From Phascolomyces articulosus (lineage: Eukaryota > Mucoromycota > Mucoromycetes > Mucorales > Lichtheimiaceae), in contig JAIXMP010000017.1 in assembly GCA_025677815.1 (NCBI GenBank), positions 124,001 to 188,000 of the forward strand: a stretch of DNA of 64,000 nt, in the 5' to 3' direction. The notes under the pieces were generated by a model, which made no database searches, was not told the origin of the DNA, and worked only from the letters and a program-made list of their open reading frames with translations. How positions within the stretch are numbered: position 1 is the first letter of the stretch; each line of letters begins with the position of its first letter. Position numbers and translations under genes: made by a program. Below are positions 49,001 to 60,938 of the stretch, piece by piece.

Positions 49001-52000
49001 TCCTGTTTGTAACAACATGAGCAAAATTGGGATGCAAACACACGGAAGATAGGAAGGCGTGATACAGATTCTTTGCCGCCAAGAACAGTGACAGCAGTAT
49101 CAAAACAAAGCTGAAGAATTTGCTCAGCACGTTTGCGCAATCTAGCATCCTCTGAGGAAATGACTTCGACCACTGTATCGACCAAGATGGTTGTGTTGAG
49201 ATTTTGTACAGCCAAACGTTCTTCCATCATGTCAGATAAAGGCTTCTTTCCTCCTTCAGATGCATCCATGGCTTCACCAATATGTAACAAGGTAAAGTGG
49301 CGGCAGATGTTTTGGAAGAATTCCCAAGCTTCGTCCTTTAACGTAGGAATGGTAGATGCCTTCATGATTGAGACAAAAATGGTACGCAATGCTTCTTCTT
49401 GTGCAAGTCGCTTTGAAAGATATTTTGTGTAACCGTTGCCAGACAAACGTTTGGGTTTCAAGCCATTTTCAGAGAGTGCATTGCCAACAACAGTGCTTTC
49501 ACCTTCAGAAGTTGCTCCTGTCTTGTCACCACCACTATTATTTTGTTGCTCTTCGTTATTTTCACCGCTGGATCCACTGGATCCATTGTTGGCTTCTTCA
49601 TCTTCTGATCCATCAAGAAGCTGCTCCTTGACGCGACGATACAATGCTTTTGGCAATTCATCTGTACCTTCGTCAAGTTCAAGCATCAAAATCAAGCTGG
49701 ATTTCAAGAAATCATAGGCATATTTCTTGTAGAACGGACTCACATCTGATCGTTCCAATGTCCGTGCAGCTACTTGCATTGACTTGTCTAATGGTAAAGT
49801 ATAAGGTGTTGTGTTGGGATCAAACGTCACTTCGACTGAAACACCACTTTCTATACGAGGGTTGTATTCAAGTTTAGGTGGGCTCTTGAGCATACGACGG
49901 TTACGACCACCCAACTTTCCAAGAATACGCATGGCTGCATGGCTATGCTGTTGATTATATGGAAGTGGTTTCAAATGGCTCCACAAAGCATCCATCAATT
50001 CCTTCATGACGGGCGCCATGATATGATCAAGAAATTCTGGGTTTAAATTATCATTGCACAATTCCATTGTACGTAAACCTTGAGATACCAATTCTTGATC
50101 TGCTTGTAAAGCAATGACCAATGGACGCATCAAATATGGTAAGTAAGGTAATAAAGTACTGAGGCGTACAGGTACAGCCAAACATAATTCGACAAAGAGA
50201 TTACGCATTTCAGGTTTGTGCGCAAGTGTAAGAAGTGAGTTGAGATTTTCCAATAGTATTTGCAATAAAGGTGATACTTCTTTATATAATAATTCGAAGC
50301 GACCTCCGCCAATACTCTTGAAAAGTGCACGCAAGAGTAAAAAGTAATTGGCAGGTTCTTTAGCTTTAGCTGACAATTTGAAACAGGACATGACGAGATT
50401 GGCAAGATAAGGTTGAAGGATCGATTCGTTTGCGTCTGGGAACAAATTGACAGCCATGAAAGCAAGTCGGAAAAGATGGAGCATCACGGCTGAATAATGC
50501 ATATCATCATCACCCAATCGTTCAATACGATCAATCAAAAATCGGAACAAGATACCGGCAAATCCTTGTGATGAAAGTTCAGTTACCAAAAAGTATTGGG
50601 CAATATGAATAAGCATTGGATTGACGAGCATGCGTTCAAAAAAGAATACAATTTGTGATGCAAAAATTTCTTGAAATACAGCTGGATCAATTAATGTAAA
50701 AACGATTGAAAACATATCAAGAATCTCCTTTTCGGCGGCAGCTTGTGTACCAAGTTTGAGTGAAAGTTCGTTCGATCCAATAGACGATTCGCTTCGTTCA
50801 GATGAATCAGATCGGCCATAGCTGGGTGGTGAACAATCCGATCCATAATTATCCACATTATAATATTCAAAGCATACTAATCCTTCTCGGAAGAGTCGTA
50901 AAAATGTTTCAACATCGTCTTGTGAGAATCCACGAGCAAATTGACCATAAGTTTGCGGACTAGCTTCTAATCCAGCTGGTGGTTGAGGATTGCAATGTCG
51001 TAAACCGATAAACAAAGGTTTCAAGCCAAGTGCAAGATTTCTGAATAAGAATCTTCCATCTAAAATAAATGGTTTAAAAAAAGGCTACTGTCAGTTTATT
51101 TCGTTCTGAAAAGAACAGCTTGCTCAAGGTCTCTCTTATTTTTGATATGTAGATATCTTTTACCTTTGATACCATCATGTGACGAATCTGGAATAAATGT
51201 GGCAGTATGAATAGATCGCTTTTTATCAAAATCGAAATCTTCTAGTTCATTGATGGTTGTATCCATGTCAGATTCGGTAGTGCTATCAGCCCGCTTCTTC
51301 TTTTTATAATGACGTAAACAAGATTTAAATTGAATATTGAGGGCAGCAAACTTGCTTGCGAACGCATCCAATATTCGCATCAATAATGCTCGTCCTAAGT
51401 ATATACAAAATATGACGTTGTTACTAAAAAAACTCGTACACTAAGCTACGTAAACCAAACATTTCTCCTATCTCTCTACTAAGTGATTAACATCCATACC
51501 TTCTTCTTTGCTGGGTATTTTAATAATACAATCAATCAAATTAAGTAGTAATTTTCCACACATAGTTTGAATGCTTGGTGCTAAGGTGGCGTCATGGAGA
51601 TTACGTGAATAAATGCATACAGTTCGTAAAAGTTGTTGGGGTGTTAAATCAGATCGAATATGGTGGACCAAATCAGCAAGCATACTATATGCTAAGGGTC
51701 TAATTACAGGCAACACAAATAATATCAATATATCAAATATTACCATCAATCATCCATCTATCGTTTTCTTTTTTTCTTCCACAAAACTATATAGAAATAG
51801 TACCTCAATGTGTCATGTGATGTTACTCCAGTTCCAATCAGGACTTTTTCATTTAATAACAAATCGATTTTAGAAACAAAAGAATGTCGAAAATCAGTGG
51901 ATAAAATGTGGCGCGTTGCGACGAGAAGTTCCTATAACAACGTCAAGAAAACCATGTCATTAATAAAATGCACAAAACTTTAATGAATGCTGTAAGTATC

Positions 52001-53466
52001 GTACTTTTCGTGTGGCGGATGATTCTGGTGGGCATTCTCGTAATAATCGAAGGACGAATTCAGGGATTTGGTTTTGATAGGGACGGAGGACTTGGTTATA
52101 ACTTCGTAAAATATAAGCCAAGAAAGACATAGTCTAAAATTATAAATATAAATATGTTATTCAAAACCGTTGGTATTTTCCAATTTACTACCTGCGCCGA
52201 ATTAGTAAAAGAGTGAAAAAGAAAAAAAGGCATTTTACCTTGACTTGAGCAACAAGAAAATCGTTATATACAGTTCGATTGCGGATTTCAGGGCTAACGC
52301 CTACAAATACTTCACCGCGTGCCCTTGCTTGAGCAGAAGCTTCTTGTTGTGGTCGGGCTTCCAGTTTTAAAGTCTAATATTATAACGTCATATAATGTTA
52401 TATAATGTTAATCACTATGTAACAAAATGAGAACCATAGCCACAAAGAATCATAAATTGCAAAGTACCTGGAAAATAAGTGGTACAAATTTCATAATATT
52501 TTCGCCTGCATATCGACGATGTGATTGGAAAAGTAGGACTACGATGATTGGACATTCGGTCAACACTTTGAAGCTGAAAAGACCTTTTGGTAAAACTTTT
52601 GATGGTGTTTCTGGTGTGTCAGCGGCTGGAGACATCGGTCGTGGTGATGCTGCTAAAAGAGGATGTGGTCCAGGCTATATAAAATTCGAAAAAAAAAAAG
52701 CAATGTACATTCATTAAGTACAACATTCATTTGTATTTTATATTAAATATATGATAAAAAATGTCGTCAGTTTAGATTCTTTTTTTATTACCGTTACAGC
52801 GCCAGCTGGTGTTGTGGGTGCGTCAAATGCATCTTTAACTGTTTGTTCCATATTTTGGTATATTTCCTGAACGATATCCAAGAAAGGTTGAACTTGATCT
52901 TCAAGGACATGGCGAAATGATCGATGCAAGTCAATGATGATCTTGACACATACTACAGCATTTTCTTCATTTTCGACTCGTAAAAGATGCATTAATGTTT
53001 TACATAATTCACTGGCATGTTCTTTTAATGGCTCTGTTTGTGGTAATCGATATATGATTTCAAGGATGATATTTCGTAATTTCTATATCATTATAACCCA
53101 TATATATCAGTGATTTTCTCTGAACAAAGAGAGATATATTAATCATTACCTGCTCAGGCGCATTACTGATAAAAACTGGCGAGCCGTTTTGCAATATGTC
53201 AATAAATACAGGTATTAATGTCTGTAAAAACCGTGGATACTCCAACGTTTGAAATATTTCTACTTGATCTCGTAATTCATTTGCGATCGTAACCTTCAAG
53301 CTAACAGCTATATTATTGACGTTAGTTTGTTAATTCGATTGTTATCATACGATCGTAATGAAAGGAAAAAAAAAAAGTCTTTGAACTAATACTTCAAATG
53401 AAGGGAATTCGTACCTAATTTAGGGTCACCCAAACGATGCGCGTAAACCTCAAGTGTTGTGGTCAT
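40043..53466 (-). CDS. tra1: Tra1/TRRAP, PIKK-family pseudokinase scaffold of SAGA and NuA4
   Basis: Fifteen exons in transcript order: 53466-53415, 53307-53150, 53082-52792, 52674-52468, 52373-52239, 52133-52005, 51931-51804, 51699-51500, 51394-51164, 51059-42952, 42849-41986, 41884-41576, 41448-40924, 40835-40658, 40476-40043; about 3982 residues (yeast Tra1 3744, human TRRAP about 3850). Most of it is HEAT-type helical repeats. The FAT region precedes a low-complexity insert (about residues 3230-3430). The pseudokinase follows ([35 protein letters not shown]) and has [12 protein letters not shown] where active kinases have DRH...N, and MEF where they have DFG, so it is catalytically dead as in the family. 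The FATC tail ends MDCTWMPWL. Tra1 binds activators and recruits histone acetyltransferase complexes in the nucleus. Confidence 0.95.
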
Positions 53467-55269
53467 TTTTGTTGGAGTATTATTAAAGGTGGTCAGAAGG
53501 AGAGGGGAGCGTTGTCAATTGTAAACCTCTCTCTTATTAATGAGTAGATCGACACACACAAATAAAATAGAAAAAAAGAAAAAGAAAAAGAGAGGTATAG
53601 TAGGTGCCTGGCTAAAAGTGGAAGAAAAGAGGTCGGGGAGACCTCTAAAATCGCGACAGTTATAGGGAATTTTATGGTCACGTGACATGACCGTTGATTG
53701 CGGATACTTAATTCCAATACTCCTTTTGCTGCGTGGCGTTGTAGTTATGCTTTGTTACTGATGAACACAGTGTGGGAGTTTCGTTAATCGTTCAAAAAAA
53801 ACATGCTTAAGTACTGTTGAGTTTTTTTTTTTCATTTTATTATGTTGTAAACAAATAATCACGAACAGAAGTAAACGTTCATGATGAAATAGAGAGTAAG
53901 ATTAGTGGCTCTCTTTCCACAGTCGTTTTTTTTTCTTGACCTTCTAATATAACGACGCCAGCTGAAATTAAAGAAGATAGGCATACCTATCGCACGTACG
54001 AGACAGCAGAACCTTTATTACATATAGAATATAGAAAAACTATAATAAAATATCTTCCTATACAATACAGAAATGGCATTGAACATATAACCCAACATGA
54101 TTGGTTACTACCCTTGTAGTCTTCCACTTAAATAACCACCTTGGATTATATCAAATTACTGTTTTCGATTTAAAAATAGCAACACATTAAATGAATCGTA
54201 TAATTACCCAAGTATAACATTTTCTTCAAGAATACTACATTACTGTGAATATTACTATGTAAACGTTTCTAAAATATAACATCACAGTGCTGCCTAAACA
54301 AAATCAAGAAATTGAACGTAAAATTGTCACAGATGAACTTTCTAGAACTAAATTGATTATAAACATCTTTATATTGCTAAAGTTTATATACATTGTTCTT
54401 TACAAAATTATGCCCTAATAATTTATTTCGCGTTAGATGGGGAAGATTAAAAATATATAAAAAATCTTTGTGCTGGTACAATGGGTTTGAAGTAATATGA
54501 ATAGCTTCGCAGTTACCTTTTTTTACTTGTTCTTTTTAGGGGTTGAAATTATAAAATAAAATGAGAGGGAGCACCATCTTTGACGTTTTTGAAGAATAAA
54601 AATAATGAAGCAAATATGTGTTTTTATAAAACATTTTATCTTTAAGCATTTCTTTTTTTGACAGGAATTCAATTTATTGTAAAAAGGTATTATATAGCTT
54701 ATTGAAGATATTAAAACTATCTTTCATTTCTGGAGAGCTTGTGATAGTTCCCGAATTTTATAGTATCAAAAGATATATACTCCGGTCAAACTGATGTGCA
54801 GCATTAAATAAAATAAGATCATGATCCCTACTAATCAAAGTAGCTTAGAGTTTAAATCACTTCGTTGAGAATGTACTTTTTACACTCAACAAGGTGATGA
54901 CATGAGCTTTTATATAGTAAAAACGGATTTCTATGTTGCCGTACTATCACTGAAAATCTTTACATGTGTACGCATACAAAACACAGTTGTATATGATACA
55001 TTATCTTGTTGTGTAATATTAGAAAATTGAGGTTTGTATATATAACGCTACGGAGAAAAAAATGTTACCATCACAACCGACAAGGAGTAAATGTAGGCAA
55101 CAATGAGAGTGAACTTTCCACTAAATATGGGAATGCTATCCTAAGTAACAAACGGCTCAGTTATGCGTATATTGAACAAAAAAGAATTATATCAGTTGCT
55201 CTTTTCTTTCTTTCTTTCTTTTTTCATAACTATATCGTACACTCTCTTTTATACCAAAATTTTTTCAGA
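53467..55269. other. Divergent intergenic region between tra1 and LEA2-like genes
   Basis: 53467-53720 is the tra1 promoter, CT-rich on the minus strand (GA-rich here). 53720-55000 is AT-rich with no gene. An imperfect 14-bp-arm hairpin is at 54856-54898. From about 55190 the DNA is CT-rich and leads to the LEA2-like start. Confidence 0.5.
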
Positions 55270-56271
55270 ATGTACCCACCCACTAACCCTACAATGGCTT
55301 ATTACCCAACCACACCGAATGACCCTATTCCAGGTATAGTATATATAAATTATATGAATCTTTTTTGCATTCCACACTTAACGTCTACCTTTCTAATTTT
55401 TTTGTCTAGGAAGATACACGTATAATGATGCTCCGTATTCTTGCGAACAGCTTAAGCCTACAACGGTAGAAATTCCGACTACACGACGGAAACCATGTTG
55501 CCGAAACTTCTGTTGTCCATGTTGCATGTGCTTTCCTTACTGGATGCGCTGTATCTGCTGTTTCCTCTTACTACTATTTCTTGTAGCAGCTGGGCTTGCT
55601 ACATTTGCTGTGACACAATTCAAGGTTCCAACAGTCAATTTTTATGGCCTGACCGATCATCCATCTGGACTTCCACATTTTAACAAAACAAGTACGTCTT
55701 CATTTGATATAAATGCAGGTCTAAGAATTGGTGTTGTAAACCCAAACATGGCTGGTGTATCGTTTGAAAAGATTAAAGCAATGGTAGTATCGATAATATT
55801 ACATGGAGAAGAACTTCGTAATCTTTTTACTGACAAATGAACATTTTTTATTACGCAAGGCTTATTATCCAACCACCCCAAACAAATCAATTGGTGGAGG
55901 AGAATTATCAAACCTAGTTATCAAATCACACGCTACGACAAACTTTACCTTTCCCTTTCATGTTGAACTTGATGCATCAAATCATGAAGAACAAAGAATG
56001 CTTTTGGATGTATCACAAAAGTGTGGTTTAACAGGTGGGGAACAAAAGGATTTGATTATTAATTATATGCTGACGCCTACGGTTCGTGTTATTGGTTTCC
56101 CTGTATCTCCTGTTATCAAAGATTCAGTTCAAGTACCATGTCCACCCCTTGGTATGTAAAGTTTATTGTAATATTGATGATGGTAACCCAACCTTTATAA
56201 AACCACTAATCCATCTATATTCGTATATTTTACTGCTTATAGATTCTCTGAAACTTCTATTTTCTGCTTAA
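55270..56271 (+). CDS. Single-pass membrane protein with LEA2 (NDR1/HIN1-like) domain
   Basis: Exons 55270-55333, 55410-55783, 55860-56151 and 56243-56271; 252 residues. After a short polar N-terminus (PTNPTMAYYPTTP) there is a Cys-dense block (C51-C72, ten cysteines), then a transmembrane segment FLLLLFLVAAGLATFAV, then an extracytoplasmic beta-sandwich with VNFYGLTDH, GLRIGVVNPNMAGVSFEKIKA and HATTNFTFPFHVELD, which is the pattern of late-embryogenesis-abundant type 2 / NDR1-HIN1-like proteins found in many fungi. These bind or buffer membranes or lipids; the precise role is unknown. The final intron (GTATGT...TATAG) gives the C-terminus DSLKLLFSA; without it translation would end two codons later at GM. 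Start chosen at 55270 just after a CT-rich leader. Confidence 0.75.
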
Positions 56272-56754
56272 ATACTGTGTTGTTATATATTGTATTATAC
56301 TTTTGTGCTTAATTTTTCTAGTAAATTGATTATGATATACTCTAAAATTTATTGACATCGGTAAAATGAATGCTAAATTATGATTTTTATATGTACTTTC
56401 TCGAAAATGTGGAAACAAGGAGCAATTCACTTTTTAATCTTTCAAGTGACTCATCTTTTTAAATGGAAGCATGCTATTATTGATTTTTACTGTAATTCAT
56501 GGATTTTCAAAGGTGTTTGACCTTACATATCACCTCCACACCTCTGTATAAAATGAAGAATTGACCAAAGATACCATCTATTACTGGCATGATCAACACC
56601 ATACTGTTATAGAACACTTTGAACTTTAAAAAGTGGACAAACGAATCGTGTCTCGTTTATGGTTACACGAATGGAAAGTCGTCAAATATCGCGTCCGATG
56701 CGGGGGAAGGGGAAGATGCACATCTTTTTTTCCTTTTAGTCATATACTTCACTC
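56272..56754. other. Intergenic region between LEA2-like and HIT genes
   Basis: About 480 bp, AT-rich apart from a GC-richer patch at 56690-56720 (TCGCGTCCGATGCGGGGGAA) that lies 35-65 bp upstream of the HIT gene start. No gene seen. Confidence 0.5.
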
Positions 56755-57680
56755 ATGGCCAACGAACATTTGATTGACGATTGCATTTTCTGCAAAATTA
56801 TTCGGTAACCAACTATGGTTTTTTTTTACTAAAATAAAAAGGGAAATAGAGTTGGACTCGGTACTATTATATGTAAGGAATAGTCTAACTCACACTTGTT
56901 ATTTTGTTACTATAGTGGTGAGATTCCTTCCCACAAGATTGCCGAAACTGACAAGGCGTAAATGTTCTTTTGACGTGCGGAATCAAGTTGAAATATACGA
57001 TACTAACCAATACTATACTTTTTTAACACAGTTATGCGTTCCTCGACATCAACCCTATTAGTGAAGGCCATGTTGTAAGTTTATTATTATCTTAAAATTT
57101 AGACCTTATTGTGTGAACTAATATGTTGTTTTTTTCAAATATGTAGTTAGTGATTCCCAAGTGTAAGCTATCATTGCTTTTAACATCTTTCTAGATGATT
57201 CCTATCTTTAACATTTTTTTCTCCTTTGAAAATAAGATCACGGCGAATTTTTCCATCAAATCCCTGATGATTATCTTGTTGACATCTTGCCACTTGCTAG
57301 AAAGGTTGCTCTTGCCAGCGGCCTTGATGAAGGACAATACAACTTGCTCCAGGTAAAAAAAAAAAAAAAAAAAAAACAAGATATTATTAATTTTTCACGA
57401 ACTGCTTTTTACTAAAGAAAACAATTGTATATTCAGAACAATGGTCCCATGGCCCACCAGGTATGTATAAAATAGAAGCTATGGTTACAAAGGCAATATG
57501 TTCGGTTTTTTTTAATAATATAATTTTTTTTTTCCAAATAAAAAGGTTGTTCCCCACGTCCACTTCCACATTATTCCCAAGCCTAATAAGGAAGAAGGTC
57601 TTATTGTAGGTTGGCCCATGAAGACTGCTAATCAAGATTCGCTCAAGGGTACTTTGACCCGTATCAAGGAAAAGTTGTAA
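56755..57680 (+). CDS. HIT-family nucleotide hydrolase/transferase (Hint/Hnt1-like)
   Basis: Seven exons: 56755-56804, 56916-56957, 57032-57074, 57147-57162 (16 nt), 57237-57352, 57437-57460 (24 nt), 57546-57680; 141 residues, the usual size for Hint-type proteins. Spliced motifs are DDCIFCKIIRGEIPSHKI, AETDKAYAFLDINPISEGH, VLVIPKYHGEFFHQIPD, then NNGPMAHQVVPHVHFHIIP. The histidine triad is H101, H103 and H105 (HVHFHII), and the extra N-terminal CxxC site (C10, C13) is kept. Family enzymes hydrolyse adenosine phosphoramidates such as AMP-lysine in cytosol, nucleus or mitochondria. A C-terminal KPNKEEGLIVGWPMKT and Lys-rich end match fungal HIT proteins. Every junction is in phase and required to build the motifs. 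Four of the seven exons are under 45 nt, which is remarkable for such a small gene. Confidence 0.93.
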
Positions 57681-60218
57681 AAAAAATTTGCATAAATGAT
57701 TACAATATATATTTATGGATTGATATTATATTTAAAACTACCATTGTTATATGTGATTGAATAAAGAAATATTACAACTATCGTATTCTAGCACAGAGAC
57801 CCCATAATAAACAAATCGATATGACACAAAAGGTACAGACTGAGCACAGATACAAATAAGGAAACTTACATGTTTCATGTTTAAAAAAAGGAATTAGTAT
57901 AACCGCATAACGATGTACTACCTTCTTATAATCTTCTAAAAACGAAAACGTCAAATATGTCGAAGATAAAATGCGTAGTTCTAGACCTATCCTTATGACC
58001 ACTTTCATAAACAATAGCAAGTACTATAACCCAAAGGTCCCGATTCCTCCATTCATAATAAAGAACAGTATAAAATAAGTAACTGAGCCCACATCCATTA
58101 TAGATTTAGAAAAGTATAAATAAGCCATTGTAAATATCTTTGTAACTTTTTATAGAATCTTTCTCTTCATTAAAAACTTATAAACGAGTCTCAAAGGATT
58201 TGCACTGTCCGTTTTTATCATTTATTTTACAACAAGTTTTCAAAAAGAATCAGTGAGATAAATAGGATTATATAATGACTATTATGGATATTTAACTTTT
58301 TGGATACTATGTTAGTCACATAATGTAATCACTAAGGAAAAAAATTATTCCTGTGACAGAGAAAGAAACATGATATTATACTGCTTTTCATGTACTTTCA
58401 AATTGAATCTTGGAAAGGGATACATTATAGAACATATTGTTGAAATGGGTGGTTAGTACCATGATGGGTTTTTTTGATTGTTGGCTCGAAAAAACACGTT
58501 TGGTCCTAGGTGATACATACAGCATCGGTATTGCACTTTGCACCAGCAAACAAAATAAATAATATCAGTTCAGTTGTAACTTCAATCCTCCAGTTTCGAT
58601 ATACAAGACAATACTGTATTGAAATATAGAATATAAATTTTTATTGTTATTTTCTCATTCTCATATTTTTTCTTGAATATAAGGTTGATGATGATTACCC
58701 AATTAATGAATTGATGATATGCTGTTTTGAATACTCTTGAAACTTAGCATGCCCTTTTCATAAAACTTATTTATTGGGTAGTAGTCGTGTAAAAAGTATA
58801 CATAAAATGCTCATATAATACGTAGTAAAGAGAAGTCAGATTTAGTAAAAAATAAAGTACATGGTGTTTGGTTATGCTGATTAATAACGGTAAAAAAATT
58901 ATACAATAATTTTTACTTTTGATAGCACTTTTGTTACTATTTAGTAGCTACTGTTTTATAGTAAAATAAACATTTTGTTACCTGGTTAATTACTTCAGAT
59001 ATACATCCTTAAACCATAATGGTTTGACACTACAACATTTTACTACCATGGCATGTGTTTTTAAAAAACTGATTTATAGATATAAGCCATGGGTTCTTTT
59101 CATTTTCACATTAATGTTACTATTTAAATTTGCTAATATACATTGAGTTTTGCATATTATGATACTACGAAGTTTTTTCATTATTCTGTTTATCCCTCAA
59201 GAGCCTCAAGAGTAGTATTGACCACCACAAATTTAATATTAATTATACATTTATTCAACTTCCTGCCCCTCTGATCTCCACTATAGTACTTTCATTTTGC
59301 TCTTATCCACTAAAATATAAAAAAAGTATTTCTAATCTGATTCTTACCAGTATGTTATCATCATGCTACTTTGACAACAACAATGTATAGTAATGGCTTT
59401 TCAGTTAGTCTTTTTTTTGCTGATGGCTTAAAATATTGAATTTTGCATCTAATATGGCCCCCAAAAATGGGCTCTGAACCATTTTCGAATGCTCAATGCC
59501 GAAAAAATGAAAGTAGAAGACAAAATGTTGCAACCAGTGATTGGTTATTTTTATTGCCAACCAGATTATATTTATTACTGTGCATATGATGCGCTTTGGA
59601 TCATTACACTTCTTTATCCATATTCGATCATAGCTGCAGCTACATAATTTGCATTATATTATCCATCACTTCTTATATCATATTATTTTCATCCACAGTC
59701 CATTATCATTGGTATTAGTCATATTATTATCCCTAATATTATGATTAGAATAGCCACATCATCATTATTATCATGTGCGGTGGTTTTGGAAAAGATATAA
59801 ATACCAGGTCATTTTATTAAAAATAAAGGACATCATCTATTTATCTTATTATCTGATATATACCTTCATGATTCTCTCTGTGTTGTTTTATCTTCATGGT
59901 TTTGACTTGTAAAAAAAAAAGACAGATGAAATATGTCATAGTATATTTTTAGTATTAGATGTTATACTTGCTGTGCCACTACATAATAGCCTTATATAAA
60001 GGCTATGTTTTTGTAAAATTAAATCTTTAGCTTTTGACCTGGTGAATCGCTGGTCTTGTCCTTTTATATTTGTTGATTGTTGTAAAAAGAGAAAAAAGTA
60101 TTCGTACACCACCCGGATGATGTCGCCGCCAGGCGAAGCCAAAAAAAAAAGAAATGACAACAAAAAAGCTCAAAAGAAAAAGAAGCTACTATATCACATA
60201 TAGTGGTTGTTTCCAAAT
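57681..60218. other. AT-rich intergenic region
   Basis: 2.5 kb between the HIT gene and the tRNA gene. No open frame here looks coding. The last 200 bp contain short A runs that would read as T runs downstream of the tRNA on the minus strand. Confidence 0.5.
57760..57765 (+). terminator. Probable polyadenylation signal (AATAAA)
   Basis: AATAAA 80 nt after the HIT gene stop codon. Confidence 0.4.
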
Positions 60219-60290
60219 GCCTTCTGGCGGAATCGAACCGCCGACCTTCCGCTTACTAGGCGGACGCTCTGCCAACTGAGCCAAGAAGGC
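60219..60290 (-). tRNA. tRNA-Thr, anticodon AGT
   Basis: The 72-nt minus-strand sequence folds into a standard cloverleaf with no intron. Acceptor arm GCCTTCT/AGAAGGC, D arm GCTC/GAGC with loop AGTTGGCA, anticodon stem TCCGC/GCGGA with loop CTAGTAA (anticodon AGT at positions 34-36, reading Thr ACU/ACC after inosine modification), variable loop AGGTC, T arm GGCGG/CCGCC with loop TTCGATT. All stems are fully paired. The internal promoters are the A box TGGCTCAGTTGG and the B box GGTTCGATTCC. CCA is not encoded. The nearest T run downstream on the minus strand is short. Confidence 0.97.
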
Positions 60291-60876
60291 TTCTTGGTGA
60301 AGAAAATTCTAGTAGTGTTTCTTCTAATCCTATACATTTAACAATAGGGGTCTAGACCAAAAGTCTATTCCTTTGATATTATTGGCTTGGGCGGATAATT
60401 ATTTCTCCTATTGTCAATCATATAATTTCTTTTTCCACCTATTAGGAAGTATTATATTAATCTGTTATCTTTATACTTTTATACCTTTTTCTTCCTCCCT
60501 TTGATATATTCATATATATTTATACTATTTCTTATTTTTTTATTCTTATTATTTCTATTTTTATACTTTTTTATCTTTTCCTGTTTGATCTATTTAGTTT
60601 ATTTCTTATCTATATTGATATATTCTTCTTTTTCCTATTATTATTTTATCTATTTTATTATATATTTACTAGTTGTCAATCCTATATTATCTACTACCTA
60701 TTATTATGCTCCTACCTACCATATTTTATCTTTAGCATCATGATCCTATATATTTTTCTACATTATTATTTTAATTTATACTATCCTCTTTATCTACTAC
60801 CTTATTTATTTTATTAGTATTATTTACTGTTTCTATCTTTATTCTATCTTATGTTTTCTATCTTATTGTTACCTAT

Positions 60877-60938
60877 ACTGCACTTTTATTTAAGAAGAAT
60901 CTTTATATAAAAAAGTAAAGGATTCTTAAGAATCTAAG
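60877..60938. repeat. Left inverted repeat
   Basis: Pairs imperfectly with 62580-62641 on the opposite strand; see the candidate element. Confidence 0.6.

Noticed and set aside
56774..57061. 95-codon frame overlapping the HIT gene
   Set aside because: Reads through two introns in the wrong frame; the correct spliced frame gives all HIT motifs.
60501..60743. 80-codon Phe/Ile/Leu/Tyr-rich frame
   Set aside because: Product of a pyrimidine-rich low-complexity tract; resembles a membrane protein only because of composition.
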